Part shown: piece by piece, positions 33,509-44,377 of the stretch
Numbering within the stretch: the first letter of the stretch is position 1
How the letters are laid out: each line of letters opens with the position of its first letter
Assembly (NCBI GenBank): GCA_965230515.1
Contig: OZ246007.1
Span: forward strand, 2,728,001 to 2,792,000
Reading direction: 5' to 3'
Source of the DNA: JAJFKB01 sp965230515
GTDB lineage: Bacteria > Pseudomonadota > Gammaproteobacteria > Pseudomonadales > IMCC2047
DNA: 64,000 bases
Made by a program: the position numbers and the translations under genes
Notes under the pieces: generated by a model
The model's database searches: none
What the model was told of the DNA's origin: nothing
The model's input: only the letters and a program-made list of their open reading frames with translations

Positions 33509-34963
33509 TTATTTAGCGCTCTCAGGTGCCTGCTGGTGCCAGTCTGTTTCCATCTGATATCGATGAGCCACATTCAAAAGTCTCGTTTCGTCGAAATAGT
33601 TGCCAATCATGTGCAGCCCCACCGGTTTGTTATCGACAAAACCACAGGGTACTGACATGCCAGGCAGACCTGCCAGATTGGTGGAGATGGTAAAAATATC
33701 AGCCAGGTACATGCTTACCGGATCAGTGGTTTTTTCGCCCAGCTTAAAAGTGGTTGAGGGCGAGGTTGGCCCCATGATCACATCAACTTCTTCGTAAGCT
33801 TTGACAAAATCTTCTTTGATCAGGCGTCGTAATTTCTGTGCTTTGAGATAGTAAGCATCGAAATAACCCTCTGATAATGCATAGGTGCCGACCAGAATTC
33901 GACGTTTGACTTCACGTCCGAAGCCTTCACCGCGAGAACGTTTGTATAGGTCTTCAAGGTCTTCAGGGTCCTCGCAGCGGTATCCGAAACGTACTGCGTC
34001 AAACCGGGATAGATTTGACGAACACTCTGCTGGCGCAATGACATAATAAACCGGCACCGAAAGATCACTGTGTGGCAGGCTGATCTCTTTGATGGTGGCG
34101 CCCAGTTTTTCATATTCCCGAATAGCGGTCTGTATAGATTCAGCGATCGCAGAATCCAGGCTGTCGGAGAAAAACTCTTTGGGAAGACCGATGCGCAAGC
34201 CTTCCAGGCTATCATTCAGGTTGGTGCAATAGTCAGGCACGGGCCGCTCAATGCTGGTGGAGTCCTTGTCGTCAAAGCCGGCCATGACATTGAGCATCAT
34301 CGCGCAGTCTTCGGCTGTTTGAGCAATCGGGCCGCCTTGATCCAGGCTGGACGCAAAAGCAATCATGCCCCAGCGTGATACGCGACCATAGGTAGGTTTC
34401 AGTCCTGTCACACCGCATAGTGCTGCCGGTTGCCGGATTGATCCACCTGTATCTGTGGCAGTAGCGCCAGGGGCAAGTCTTGCGGCAACAGCAGCGGCTG
34501 ACCCCCCGGATGACCCTCCGGGAACACAATCGGTGTTCCAGGGGTTTCTGACCGGGCCGTAAAAACTGGTCTCATTGGAGGAACCCATCGCGAATTCGTC
34601 CATGTTGGTTTTCCCCAGGCAGACAGCACCGGAGAGCTTGAATTTTTCAACCACTGTCGCGTCATACGGGGCGATGAAACTATCAAGAATCTTTGAAGCG
34701 CAGGTTGTTTTGATACCCTGGGTACAGAAGATGTCCTTGTGTGCCATTGGTACTCCGGTAAAGGCACCTGCGTTACCAGAAGCCCTCTGGTCATCAGCTT
34801 GTTTGGCTGCAGCCAAAGCCTGTTCCGTTGTGACGGTGATAAAGCTGTTATAGCGTTCATCCAGCGTATCAATGCGGTTGAGAAAATACGTTGTCAGCTC
34901 GGTGCTGGAGTATTCGCCACTACTCAGCCCCTGGCTGAGTTCGGCGATGGTCTTGTTGTGCAT
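33509..34963 (-). CDS. gatA: Asp/Glu-tRNA amidotransferase subunit A
   Basis: GatA is the glutaminase-type amidase that supplies ammonia to GatB. The 484-residue protein shows the amidase-signature triad Lys76 (MAHKDIF), Ser151 ([14 protein letters not shown]) and Ser175 ([10 protein letters not shown]). These sit close to the standard positions. It is the middle gene of gatC-gatA-gatB. Its presence means the organism makes Gln-tRNA and/or Asn-tRNA by the indirect route. Confidence 0.97.
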   Translation of the reverse strand: MHNKTIAELSQGLSSGEYSSTELTTYFLNRIDTLDERYNSFITVTTEQALAAAKQADDQRASGNAGAFTGVPMAHKDIFCTQGIKTTCASKILDSFIAPYDATVVEKFKLSGAVCLGKTNMDEFAMGSSNETSFYGPVRNPWNTDCVPGGSSGGSAAAVAARLAPGATATDTGGSIRQPAALCGVTGLKPTYGRVSRWGMIAFASSLDQGGPIAQTAEDCAMMLNVMAGFDDKDSTSIERPVPDYCTNLNDSLEGLRIGLPKEFFSDSLDSAIAESIQTAIREYEKLGATIKEISLPHSDLSVPVYYVIAPAECSSNLSRFDAVRFGYRCEDPEDLEDLYKRSRGEGFGREVKRRILVGTYALSEGYFDAYYLKAQKLRRLIKEDFVKAYEEVDVIMGPTSPSTTFKLGEKTTDPVSMYLADIFTISTNLAGLPGMSVPCGFVDNKPVGLHMIGNYFDETRLLNVAHRYQMETDWHQQAPESAK

Positions 34964-35069
34964 AGAGAGTACATCCTAATAATTCATTCTATCGATCAGG
35001 TCGACATTCTTTGTTCACTGCGTCGGCTGACCGGGGACATGTATGGTTAAGCGCAACCAGCGTCTTTTA

Positions 35070-35357
35070 TTACTCGATTACTTTGGGAACCAGATAAAGA
35101 CCATTTTCAGTCGCGGGAGCGATGGCTTGAAAATGCTCTCGTTGATTCTCTTCTGTGACAGTATCAGGACGTAAGCGTTGGGTTGCATCGGTCGGATGTG
35201 CCATCGGCTCGATATTGTCGGTATTGATGGCCTGCATCTGATCGACCAATGCCAGTATGTTGGCCAGATCCTGGGTGTACTCATCGACATGCTGCTCGTC
35301 GATGGCGATTCGTGCCAAATGGGCTGCATTTTGTACATCACTGCGTTCAATTGTCAT
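35070..35357 (-). CDS. gatC: Asp/Glu-tRNA amidotransferase subunit C
   Basis: GatC is the small subunit that wraps and stabilises the GatA-GatB contact. The 95-residue protein has the family pattern: [21 protein letters not shown] near the start, [19 protein letters not shown] in the middle and [10 protein letters not shown] at the end. It opens the gat operon, divergent from mreB with 222 bases between the starts. This arrangement is the same as in Pseudomonas. Confidence 0.95.
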   Translation of the reverse strand: MTIERSDVQNAAHLARIAIDEQHVDEYTQDLANILALVDQMQAINTDNIEPMAHPTDATQRLRPDTVTEENQREHFQAIAPATENGLYLVPKVIE

Positions 35358-35579
35358 GCTATATCCTGTTCATCTTTTGTCTGCTTTTTACACTCAAGCT
35401 GCACCTGGCAACCGTTTTTTCCGGTAAATTGTGATGCTGTCTGCAATTGCTGGTGCGGTCAAAAAAATCTGTCGCTAAAAAAGAAGCAGAACTTATCACA
35501 TTTCTGCCTTGCTCTAAATCCCTAGCGTTGATACATTTGCGCATTTAGCGTAAGAAAGCCAATATTAGGGCAATAATAA

Positions 35580-36620
<1,041 letters not shown>

Positions 36621-36666
36621 CGGGAGAGGCTGGCTGGTCAAACATACTGGTTTTATTTTGGATTAT

Positions 36667-36703
36667 AAAAAACCGCTTTCTCACAGAAGAAGCGGTTTTT
36701 TTG
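36667..36703 (+). terminator. Strong Rho-independent terminator between mreB and mreC
   Basis: AAAAAACCGCTT (36667-36678) pairs perfectly with AAGCGGTTTTTT (36690-36701) around an 11-base loop, and the T-run continues to 36703. It lies 47 bases after the mreB stop. Partial read-through, or a separate mreC promoter between 36704 and 36789, would be needed for mreCD expression. Confidence 0.92.
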
Positions 36704-36789
36704 TTTGCAGGGGCATTGTGTTGTCCTCTCCTTTGCCGAATAATAGCCAGATTAAATTATTAAATTCAAAAATAACAAGAGGTTAGAGT

Positions 36790-37650
36790 ATTAAGCCGAT
36801 ATTCTCAAAAGATACGGACATTGGTCTGCGGCTGCTCATCCTGTCCATTCTTTCAATACTGCTGCTATTTGCTGACTATCGTCTACAGCAGATGGCATCG
36901 GTTCGCTCGGTGCTGAGCACAATAACATCACCAATCCAGATTGTTGCTGACGTGCCTTCTCAGGTATGGCGCTGGATTGACCGGATGAGTACAGATTATG
37001 ACCAGTTACACAAGGAAAACCGGGAGCTCAAAGCACAAGCGTTGATATTGCAGCGAGAAGTGCAGAAGATGGCATCATTATCCGCTGACTATATCAGGCT
37101 TCGGGAACTGCTCAACGGATCGGAACTGATCGATGAGACGGTGATGGTGGCTGAAGTGATTGGAGTTGATCCCGACCCCTTTACTCATGAGCTGCTGATT
37201 AACAAAGGTTTTCGTGATGGCGTGCAGGTGGGGCAGACACTGCTGGATGCCTATGGGGTGATGGGGCAGGTTACCTCAGTTGACCGATTCTCCAGTCGAG
37301 TTTTGTTGCTCAGCGATGCGCGTCATGCTATTCCGGTGCAGGTAAACCGCAACGGCGTGCGATCTATTGCAGTCGGCAAGGGAAGTTTCACGGAGCTGGA
37401 GTTGCTTAATCTTCCCGATACCGAGGATGTTGTGGTCGGGGATCTGTTGGTATCCTCAGGTCTGGGAGACCGCTTTCCTTTTGGCTATCCGGTTGCGGTA
37501 GTTATCAAGGTTAAACATGATCCGGGGGAACCCTTTGCGCAGGTATTGGTTCGGCCAAGTGCGCAGTTAACCCGCAGTCGTCAGGTCATGCTAGTGCTAA
37601 GCCCTGCAGAGGAGACAGAGCAGATCAAAGAATCCAGGGGGGTTGATTGA
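36790..37650 (+). CDS. mreC: Rod-shape protein MreC, apparent ATT start
   Basis: MreC is a bitopic inner-membrane scaffold linking MreB to the wall elongation machinery. The frame from 36790 gives 286 residues: a cytoplasmic tail, one membrane helix (LRLLILSILSILLLFADYR), a coiled coil (about 70-110) and the paired beta-barrel periplasmic domain (ending about 270). The first ATG (36892) would remove the tail and membrane helix. No ATG, GTG or TTG lies between the in-frame stop (36784) and 36892. An ATT at 36790 has AAGAGG 7 bases upstream and aligns with the normal MreC N-terminus (KPIFSKDTDIGLRL). mreD overlaps the stop by one base. Confidence 0.92.
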   Translation: MKPIFSKDTDIGLRLLILSILSILLLFADYRLQQMASVRSVLSTITSPIQIVADVPSQVWRWIDRMSTDYDQLHKENRELKAQALILQREVQKMASLSADYIRLRELLNGSELIDETVMVAEVIGVDPDPFTHELLINKGFRDGVQVGQTLLDAYGVMGQVTSVDRFSSRVLLLSDARHAIPVQVNRNGVRSIAVGKGSFTELELLNLPDTEDVVVGDLLVSSGLGDRFPFGYPVAVVIKVKHDPGEPFAQVLVRPSAQLTRSRQVMLVLSPAEETEQIKESRGVD

Positions 37651-38132
37651 TGCGCAGACGTTCGGGAGGTGTGGTCATTTTTCTTTCCTTTCTGGTAGCT
37701 TTAATACTGACGGCATTGCCGTTGCCAGAAGTGGCTCAGGGTTGGCGGCCGGAGTGGGTGGTACTGGTGTTGCTTTACTGGATTGTCGCCTTGCCAGAAC
37801 GAATCGGTATGGGCATTGCCTGGTTGATGGGCATTTTTTTGGATGTTTTGGAGGGAAGTCTGTTAGGGCTGAATGCCCTGGCGTTAACAGTGGTGGCTTA
37901 CTTTTCATTATTGCTGTATCGCCGCATTCGAATGTTCAGCTGGTTGCAGCAAGCCATGTTTGTATTTGCCCTGGTGGCTTTGAACCAAATACTCTGTCAC
38001 TGGGTCAAGGGAATCCTGGGAGCCTCTACACAAACATTGATGTTTCTGATTCCGGCAATTGTCAGCGCTCTGTTGTGGCCGTGGGTATTTGTGCTTCTCA
38101 GAGGCCTGCGTCGTAGTTATAACGTTAATTGA
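37650..38132 (+). CDS. mreD: Rod-shape protein MreD
   Basis: MreD is a polytopic inner-membrane component of the elongasome. The 160-residue protein has five to six membrane helices, WRPEWVVLVLLYWIVALPER and a GIFLDVLEGSLLGLNALALT stretch, typical for gammaproteobacterial MreD. The ATG at 37650 overlaps the mreC stop by one base, which implies translational coupling. Confidence 0.94.
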   Translation: MRRRSGGVVIFLSFLVALILTALPLPEVAQGWRPEWVVLVLLYWIVALPERIGMGIAWLMGIFLDVLEGSLLGLNALALTVVAYFSLLLYRRIRMFSWLQQAMFVFALVALNQILCHWVKGILGASTQTLMFLIPAIVSALLWPWVFVLLRGLRRSYNVN

Positions 38133-38162
38133 GATTTGTCTGGATAATAATGTGGAGTAGCT

Positions 38163-38750
38163 TTGAGCACTGATCTATACCTGGCTTCTGCGTCGCCACG
38201 TCGTCGCGAGCTATTACAGCAGATAGGGGTACGATTTTCTTTGCTAAGTGTGACGGTGGATGAAACCCCGAAGGCAAATGAGACTCCAAGAGTGTATGTA
38301 GAGCGATTGGCGCGTGATAAGGCACTAAAAGGCTGGTTGGCGTCGCGCAACAAAGCAGGCCTGCCGGTGCTCGGAGCGGATACCACTGTGGTGCTGGACG
38401 ACCGGATAATGGGTAAGCCGGATGGTGCGAAGGCATCTATTGATATGTTGCAACGTCTGTCAGGACGCACGCATACTGTTTATACCGCAGTTGCGGTGGT
38501 GCATCAGGACCGTATTGAAAGCCAGGTGGTGAGCAGCCATGTTAGTTTTCGGGAATTGTCGTTGCAGGAGTGTCAGAGATACTGGGAAACGGGCGAGCCG
38601 ACTGACAAGGCGGGCAGCTATGCGATCCAGGGTTATGGGGCCGTGTTTGTGTCAAAGATAGAAGGCAGCTATTCTTCTGTAGTGGGTTTGCCTCTAATGG
38701 AAACTGCAGACATGTTAAAAGATTTCGGCGTGCCGACCTGGGAGCGTTAA
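38163..38750 (+). CDS. maf: Maf family nucleotide pyrophosphatase (YhdE type)
   Basis: Maf proteins hydrolyse nucleotide triphosphates, the YhdE branch acting on dTTP/UTP and modified forms, and were first tied to septum formation. The 195-residue protein starts at TTG and shows LASASPRRRELLQQIGV, the catalytic GADTTVVLDD and the GSYAIQGYG signature. It follows mreD by 30 bases, as in Pseudomonas. Confidence 0.93.
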   Translation: MSTDLYLASASPRRRELLQQIGVRFSLLSVTVDETPKANETPRVYVERLARDKALKGWLASRNKAGLPVLGADTTVVLDDRIMGKPDGAKASIDMLQRLSGRTHTVYTAVAVVHQDRIESQVVSSHVSFRELSLQECQRYWETGEPTDKAGSYAIQGYGAVFVSKIEGSYSSVVGLPLMETADMLKDFGVPTWER

Positions 38751-38816
38751 AAAAATTGAGCTTTATCGGGTGTACGATGGGCGGGTTTATTATTGAGCGA
38801 ACAAGGATAATAAAGT

Positions 38817-40295
38817 TTGAGTGAAGAAATTTTGATCAATATATCACCCATGGAAACCCGTGTTGGTGTGCTTGAAAACGGCATGTTACAGGAAGTATAT
38901 GTCGAGCGCTCAAGCAAACTGGGCCTGGTCGGTAATATCTATAAGGGCAAGGTGGTTCGAGTGTTGCCTGGTATGCAGGCGGCATTTGTTGAAATGGGTC
39001 TGGAACGTTCAGCGTTCATCCATACTGCGGATATCGTTACACTCAATGAAGATGGTGTTGAGGAGCGGGAAAAAAATACTGAGGATATTCGCCAGGCTTT
39101 GAAAGAAGGGCAGAGTATTATCGCCCAGGTCATTAAAGATCCCATTGGCACCAAGGGTGCCAGATTGACGACCCACCTGTCGTTGCCTTCACGTTACCTG
39201 GTTTATATGCCAAGGACGCAACACATCGGTATCTCCCAACGAATTGAGGACGAGGAAGAGCGACAGCGGTTGCATCAGTTGGTGAAGGAGTGCATCGTAT
39301 CGGAGGGTTTGGAGGGTAATGCCGGTTTTATTATTAGAACGGTTGCAGAAGGAGTCGGAAGAGAGGAGATCGCTTCAGATATACGGTTTTTAAAGCGTCT
39401 CTGGGATTCGGTTCAGACAAAAATTAAAAAAGCGCAAACACCTTCGCCGATCTATGAGGAGTTACCCCTTTATCTTCGTTCCATGCGGGATTTGATACGT
39501 CCCGGACTTGAAAAAGTGCGAGTTGATTCCCAGGAGTCTTTTTTAAAGATTCAATCCTTCGTGGAGTCTTTAGTTCCGGAGCTAAGTGGCAGAGTCGAGC
39601 TTTACCAGGGAGAGCGGCCGATTTTTGATCTTTATAATGTGGAAGATGAAATTCAAAAAGCGCTGGGGCGGAAAGTGCCGCTCAAGTCCGGGGGTTATCT
39701 GATCTTCGACCAAACGGAAGCGATGACCACTATTGATATCAATACCGGAGCGTTTGTTGGCCACAGGAACCTGGAGGAAACGATCTTTAAAACCAACCTT
39801 GAGGCTACCAGCGCCATTGGGCGCCAGATGAGGCTGCGCAATATTGGCGGTATTGTCATTATTGATTTTATCGATATGACCGATTTGGAGCATCAGCGTC
39901 AGGTGATGCGTATGATGGAAAAGGTGTTGGAGCGGGATCATGCTAAAACCAACGTCATCGGTATATCTGATTTAGGGTTAATAGAGATGACCCGTAAGCG
40001 AACTCGCGAAAGTCTTCAGCAGGTGCTTTGTGAGACCTGCCCTGAATGCGAGGGTCGCGGCTCCGTCAAAACCACGGAAACCGTTTGTTATGAAATACTC
40101 CGTGAAATATTACGACAGGCGCGCGCCTACAGCTCACAGAGTTTTCTGGTGCTGGCCTCACAAAGTGTCGCGGAGAGGTTGCTGGACGAGGAATCATCCA
40201 GCGTTGCTGACCTGGAATCCTTTATTAATCGCAGTGTTAAAATCCAGGTGGAAACGATGTATTCTCAGGAAGAGTTTGATGTGGTTTTCCGTTAG
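38817..40295 (+). CDS. rng: Ribonuclease G
   Basis: RNase G matures the 5' end of 16S rRNA and degrades some mRNAs. The 492-residue protein starts at TTG with an AAGGATAA ribosome site. It has an S1 domain (about 36-125, GNIYKGKVVRVLPGMQAAFV), the DNase-I-like catalytic core with Mg ligands in TTIDINTGAFVG and IVIIDFIDM, and the Zn-link CETCPECEGRG. The length is that of RNase G, without the RNase E C-terminal scaffold. Confidence 0.97.
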   Translation: MSEEILINISPMETRVGVLENGMLQEVYVERSSKLGLVGNIYKGKVVRVLPGMQAAFVEMGLERSAFIHTADIVTLNEDGVEEREKNTEDIRQALKEGQSIIAQVIKDPIGTKGARLTTHLSLPSRYLVYMPRTQHIGISQRIEDEEERQRLHQLVKECIVSEGLEGNAGFIIRTVAEGVGREEIASDIRFLKRLWDSVQTKIKKAQTPSPIYEELPLYLRSMRDLIRPGLEKVRVDSQESFLKIQSFVESLVPELSGRVELYQGERPIFDLYNVEDEIQKALGRKVPLKSGGYLIFDQTEAMTTIDINTGAFVGHRNLEETIFKTNLEATSAIGRQMRLRNIGGIVIIDFIDMTDLEHQRQVMRMMEKVLERDHAKTNVIGISDLGLIEMTRKRTRESLQQVLCETCPECEGRGSVKTTETVCYEILREILRQARAYSSQSFLVLASQSVAERLLDEESSSVADLESFINRSVKIQVETMYSQEEFDVVFR

Positions 40296-40368
40296 CGCTC
40301 GCCGTTGCGCATATTAGGGCGAGGTTAAATCCGAAATGCATCCTGCATAAGGGTACGATACAGGTTCA

Positions 40369-43300
40369 ATGAATTTAATACTCGCTCGTTTTGTTCGGTT
40401 TTTTTGGCGAATCGCTATATTTTTGTTGGTTGCGGTTGCTGTGCTTGTGAGCCTGGCAAAAGTCACCTTACCACAATTATATCAATACCGAAGTGAACTT
40501 CAGTCCTACCTCTCCAGCCTGCTTGGCACACCGGTAACTCTGCGAAAAGTTGATGCTGACTGGCAGAATTTTCAGCCAATGCTCGCTTTGCAGCAGTTGA
40601 CCATTGGAGATACTGAAGTGGGCGTGCCACTACGCATTAGCAGTCTGGAGCTGAAGCTGGATATGCTGGGAAGCCTTGTTCATGCGCACCCTGTATTCGC
40701 TTCATTGCTGCTTAAGAAGGTCGAGTTGGTGCTTCGTCAAAATCAGGATGGCAAATGGCAGTTTGCGGATCGAGTCAGTGGTGCCCGCAATAAACCAATT
40801 GATTTGCTTGAGTTGTTATTGGCGCAAGGCCGAATTGGGTTGCAGGATATTGAACTCACACTGATCTTTAATGACGGGATAGCAAAACAGCTGGCTATAC
40901 CCTCCTTGAGTTTTCACTGTCTGGCGGACCTCTGTGCCAGCGAGGGCCGCGCAGAAGTTTCCGGTGAGCGAGCCGGACAACTGTCTTTTGCAATGAATTT
41001 GATCAGCCGGCCCGGTCAACCGGATTTTGGAATGGAGGCATTTGCCCGTTTGCAGGCGCTGCCGGTGGGCGAATGGTTGGAAAGAACGGCAATAAAAGTA
41101 CCGAAAGTGCTTGATCTGCGGCAGCTGGAACTGGGCGGTGAGGTCTGGTTAAGCGTTGGTCAGGGGCAATTAAACAGCGTTCAGGGGCGCGTCACCGCGC
41201 CGCAACTCCAGCTACAAACTTCAGCGGAAAGTCGGGAATCACTGACGGAACTGCAAACCGATTTCTTATGGCAAAGAACAACCGAGCCGGGTGCATCCCT
41301 TTGGCAACTGGATCTCAATGGACTTTCCTTTAACCGCAGGGAAACTGTTTTTTCAGGAATCAATCAGCGCTGGACTGTTTCTGAATCCCAAGAGGGTCGC
41401 TTGGCGCTGGGAGCGATTAACCGGGTAGATTTGGAATCGTTCACCAATCTGGTGGTCGACGGCCAGTTATTGCCTGAGAAGGCCAGACAGATAGTGGCTA
41501 CTTTGCAACCTGAGGGAGCCCTGGAAAACCTCTTGATACAGTTGCCGCTGACAGACACTGAAAGCAGCGATCAACCCGGTGTTCTGGTTAAGGCAAATTT
41601 GGCTAACGTCGGTGTTTCAGCCTGGAAACATGCGCCAAAGGGGACGGGGGTAAACGGCTATCTTGAGGTAACGGCAAGGAATGGGTTGGTACAGCTACAG
41701 ACAAATGATTTTCGTTTACATTTCCCTAAACTCTATAGTGATGGTTGGCATTATCAGCAGGCATCCGGGGAGGTAAGCTGGCACGTTGAAGGTAAATCAG
41801 TCTGGTTGAAGGGAAGACAGCTCCGGTTGGCCGATGGAAACAGTCGAATTCATGGGCAATTTGATCTGGATGCAACCAAAAACGGGGCGGAGCCACGTCT
41901 TAACCTGTTGATTGGAATGAGTGGTGGCGAACTGAGGGATTCATTGGCCTACGTGCCTGATCGTAAGCTCAGTTCAGGATTAACCCAATGGCTGGATAAA
42001 GCCATTGGGCCGGGCGAGGTGGATAACGCGTCTTTTACGTACTCGGGTTCGGCAGTCAAGGGTGCGGATACGATTACTCGAAGCCTTCGATTGTTGGTGA
42101 ACGCCCAGGCAGAACAATTTCAATATCTTGATAATTGGCCGGTGTTGAAGCAGGTGGAGGCCAAAGTTGAACTGGTTGATAAACGGGTGGCGGTTTCCGT
42201 AGATTCGGCGCAGTTCTATGAGTCTTTGGTTAGCGGAGCTGAGGCAGAATTTGTACCTGACAGCGAAGGAGGTGTCGTCACCGTAAGAGCTAAGCTGGAA
42301 GGTTCTGCGCAGGATGGCTTGCGGGTGTTGCAGGAAACACCGATTCGAAAAGCGCTTTTTGATTTGGTTGATGATTTTCAGGTGAGTGGTGATATAAAGA
42401 CTGAGTTGGAGCTGTCTATTCCGTTAAAGGGGCAGGACAGTGTGGCTTCAAAAGTGATGCTTCAGACTGGCAACGCCCAATTCGTAATTCCTTCGTTAAA
42501 TCTGAATTTTAACCGGATAGAGGGTGACTTTAGCTACGGCAGTCGCAGCGGGCTTAATGCACAGAACGTCAAGGCAATGCTGTTTGACGAGCCGGTATCT
42601 GCGCTGATCCAAACCCGCGAGCCACCAGAGAAACGGGAGCGAAAGCCCGGTCAGCAAACACGTATCCAGCTTCAGGGGGCGGTCACTGCGAAGGCGTTTC
42701 AACAGTGGCTACCTTTGCCAGCATTGCAGCGAGTGGAGGGTAAAGCAACCTATGCCGCCGAGCTGCGCTTTGGTGGAGGTGAAGCGCAGCAGATTCGAAT
42801 AAGTTCGGATCTGGTCGGTATTGAGGCCGATTTACCTGAGCCGTTAGCAAAATCCGCTGAGCAGAAGAGAGCATTAGATATGCTGATTCGGGTAGGAGAG
42901 CGTCAGACGCATCATCTGAGTTATGGCGAACTGGTTAATTATGCGCTCTGGTTTGATCAGGGGGCATATCGTCAGGGAGAGATTCGGGTAGGCGGAGGGT
43001 CTTCTGAGGTTGGGCGGGAGCAGGGTGTCAGAATTTACGGTACCTTACCGGAACTTGATTTTGCGCAATGGCAGTCGTTGTTTGAGCTTTATGAGCAAGG
43101 TTCGAAAGTGTCAGCCAAAAAGGATGCAGTGATCCAGACTCACGGCGGTCAGCAAGCCGCGGAAGGAGGTTTTCTGGATCGCTTGAAACAGGTTGAATTA
43201 GTGGTAGATCGATTCGTTTTTGCAGATAGAGTGTTTGAGTCGATGTCTTTGGGCATCGGTAAAAATGAGGACGCGTGGCGTGTTCAACTGGAAAATACCG

Positions 43301-44331
43301 AGCTCAAAGGCGTTGTGCTTAGTTATGGGGATGAAAGTAAGCCGCTGGAGATTGCGTTGGAATATCTTCGATTGCCGGCACCGGAACAGGGCACCGCCGA
43401 TGCTTTACAGGATGTCATTCCGCAACAGCTGCCGCTGCTTGATTTCAAAACGGATCGCTTTGCTTTGGGGACTGAAGAATATGGGGCCTGGGCCTTTAAG
43501 GTCAGGCCCAATGATAAAGGCACCAGAATTGAGAACCTGAATGCCAATGTGCGTGGTCTGGAGCTGAGCGGCGAGATCGATTGGCGGTATCAGTCGGATC
43601 GACACTTGTCGGAATTTAGTGGTATGGCTGTCGCAAAAGACACCGGTGATGCGGTAGAGGCATGGGGCTATAGCCGATCAGTTGAAGGTAGTGATGGAAA
43701 GTTTATCGGTAATCTGAAGTGGAATGGCTCTCCCGCCATGTTTTCGCTGATGGATTCGATTGGTGAGCTGACCATCAGGGGCGATCAGGGTCGCTTCATA
43801 GAGGTTGAGTCATCGGCAAATGTGCTGCGGTTGTTTGGTATTTTAAACTTTACTTCGCTGGCGCGCCGTTTGCGATTGGATTTTTCAGATCTGTTTAAGA
43901 AGGGTTACAGTTTCGACAAGGTTAGAGGGAAGTTCGCTCTGAACCAGGGCAAAATCCAAATAGTCGACTCTTTAATTATCGACGGACCATCAGCAAAATT
44001 TAAAATTGATGGTCGTACGGATCTGCATACTGAGGAACTGGACCAGGAAATGATTGTAGTCTTGCCTTTAACGGATAATATTCCGTTGGCGGCCACGATT
44101 GTTGGTGCGCCCCAGGTGGGTATCCCTATCTACCTGATCAATAAAGTGTTTGGCAACATGTTTGAACGATTTACGAGTGCCCGGTATAAGGTAACTGGCA
44201 CCTGGGAAGATCCGAAGATCGAGTTGGTCAAGATGTTTGAAAATAGAGCCAGACAAAAGCCCAAGGAGGAGTCAGAGGTATCCGGCGAAACACAAGATGC
44301 ACCAGAGGTGCCCAAGGAGCTGGCGCCATAG
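40369..44331 (+). CDS. yhdP: YhdP family AsmA-like envelope protein
   Basis: YhdP is a large AsmA-like protein anchored in the inner membrane that spans the periplasm and carries phospholipids to the outer membrane. The 1320-residue protein has one N-terminal membrane helix (about 12-33), a long beta-helical region with repeated DUF3971-type segments, and the conserved C-terminal AsmA-like part (LTIRGDQGRFIEVESSANVL, then LDQEMIVVLPLTDNIPLAAT). The last 25 residues are charged and low-complexity. It follows rng in the conserved mre-rng-yhdP-nit order. Confidence 0.94.
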   Translation: MNLILARFVRFFWRIAIFLLVAVAVLVSLAKVTLPQLYQYRSELQSYLSSLLGTPVTLRKVDADWQNFQPMLALQQLTIGDTEVGVPLRISSLELKLDMLGSLVHAHPVFASLLLKKVELVLRQNQDGKWQFADRVSGARNKPIDLLELLLAQGRIGLQDIELTLIFNDGIAKQLAIPSLSFHCLADLCASEGRAEVSGERAGQLSFAMNLISRPGQPDFGMEAFARLQALPVGEWLERTAIKVPKVLDLRQLELGGEVWLSVGQGQLNSVQGRVTAPQLQLQTSAESRESLTELQTDFLWQRTTEPGASLWQLDLNGLSFNRRETVFSGINQRWTVSESQEGRLALGAINRVDLESFTNLVVDGQLLPEKARQIVATLQPEGALENLLIQLPLTDTESSDQPGVLVKANLANVGVSAWKHAPKGTGVNGYLEVTARNGLVQLQTNDFRLHFPKLYSDGWHYQQASGEVSWHVEGKSVWLKGRQLRLADGNSRIHGQFDLDATKNGAEPRLNLLIGMSGGELRDSLAYVPDRKLSSGLTQWLDKAIGPGEVDNASFTYSGSAVKGADTITRSLRLLVNAQAEQFQYLDNWPVLKQVEAKVELVDKRVAVSVDSAQFYESLVSGAEAEFVPDSEGGVVTVRAKLEGSAQDGLRVLQETPIRKALFDLVDDFQVSGDIKTELELSIPLKGQDSVASKVMLQTGNAQFVIPSLNLNFNRIEGDFSYGSRSGLNAQNVKAMLFDEPVSALIQTREPPEKRERKPGQQTRIQLQGAVTAKAFQQWLPLPALQRVEGKATYAAELRFGGGEAQQIRISSDLVGIEADLPEPLAKSAEQKRALDMLIRVGERQTHHLSYGELVNYALWFDQGAYRQGEIRVGGGSSEVGREQGVRIYGTLPELDFAQWQSLFELYEQGSKVSAKKDAVIQTHGGQQAAEGGFLDRLKQVELVVDRFVFADRVFESMSLGIGKNEDAWRVQLENTELKGVVLSYGDESKPLEIALEYLRLPAPEQGTADALQDVIPQQLPLLDFKTDRFALGTEEYGAWAFKVRPNDKGTRIENLNANVRGLELSGEIDWRYQSDRHLSEFSGMAVAKDTGDAVEAWGYSRSVEGSDGKFIGNLKWNGSPAMFSLMDSIGELTIRGDQGRFIEVESSANVLRLFGILNFTSLARRLRLDFSDLFKKGYSFDKVRGKFALNQGKIQIVDSLIIDGPSAKFKIDGRTDLHTEELDQEMIVVLPLTDNIPLAATIVGAPQVGIPIYLINKVFGNMFERFTSARYKVTGTWEDPKIELVKMFENRARQKPKEESEVSGETQDAPEVPKELAP

Positions 44332-44377
44332 ATTTTACGATGTGCAGCGTATAGGTGAACGATAGGGGGCGAAAAGG

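Noticed and set aside
36892..37650. mreC starting at the first ATG (36892)
   Set aside because: This would delete the cytoplasmic tail and the only membrane helix, which MreC needs, and there is no ribosome site before this ATG.
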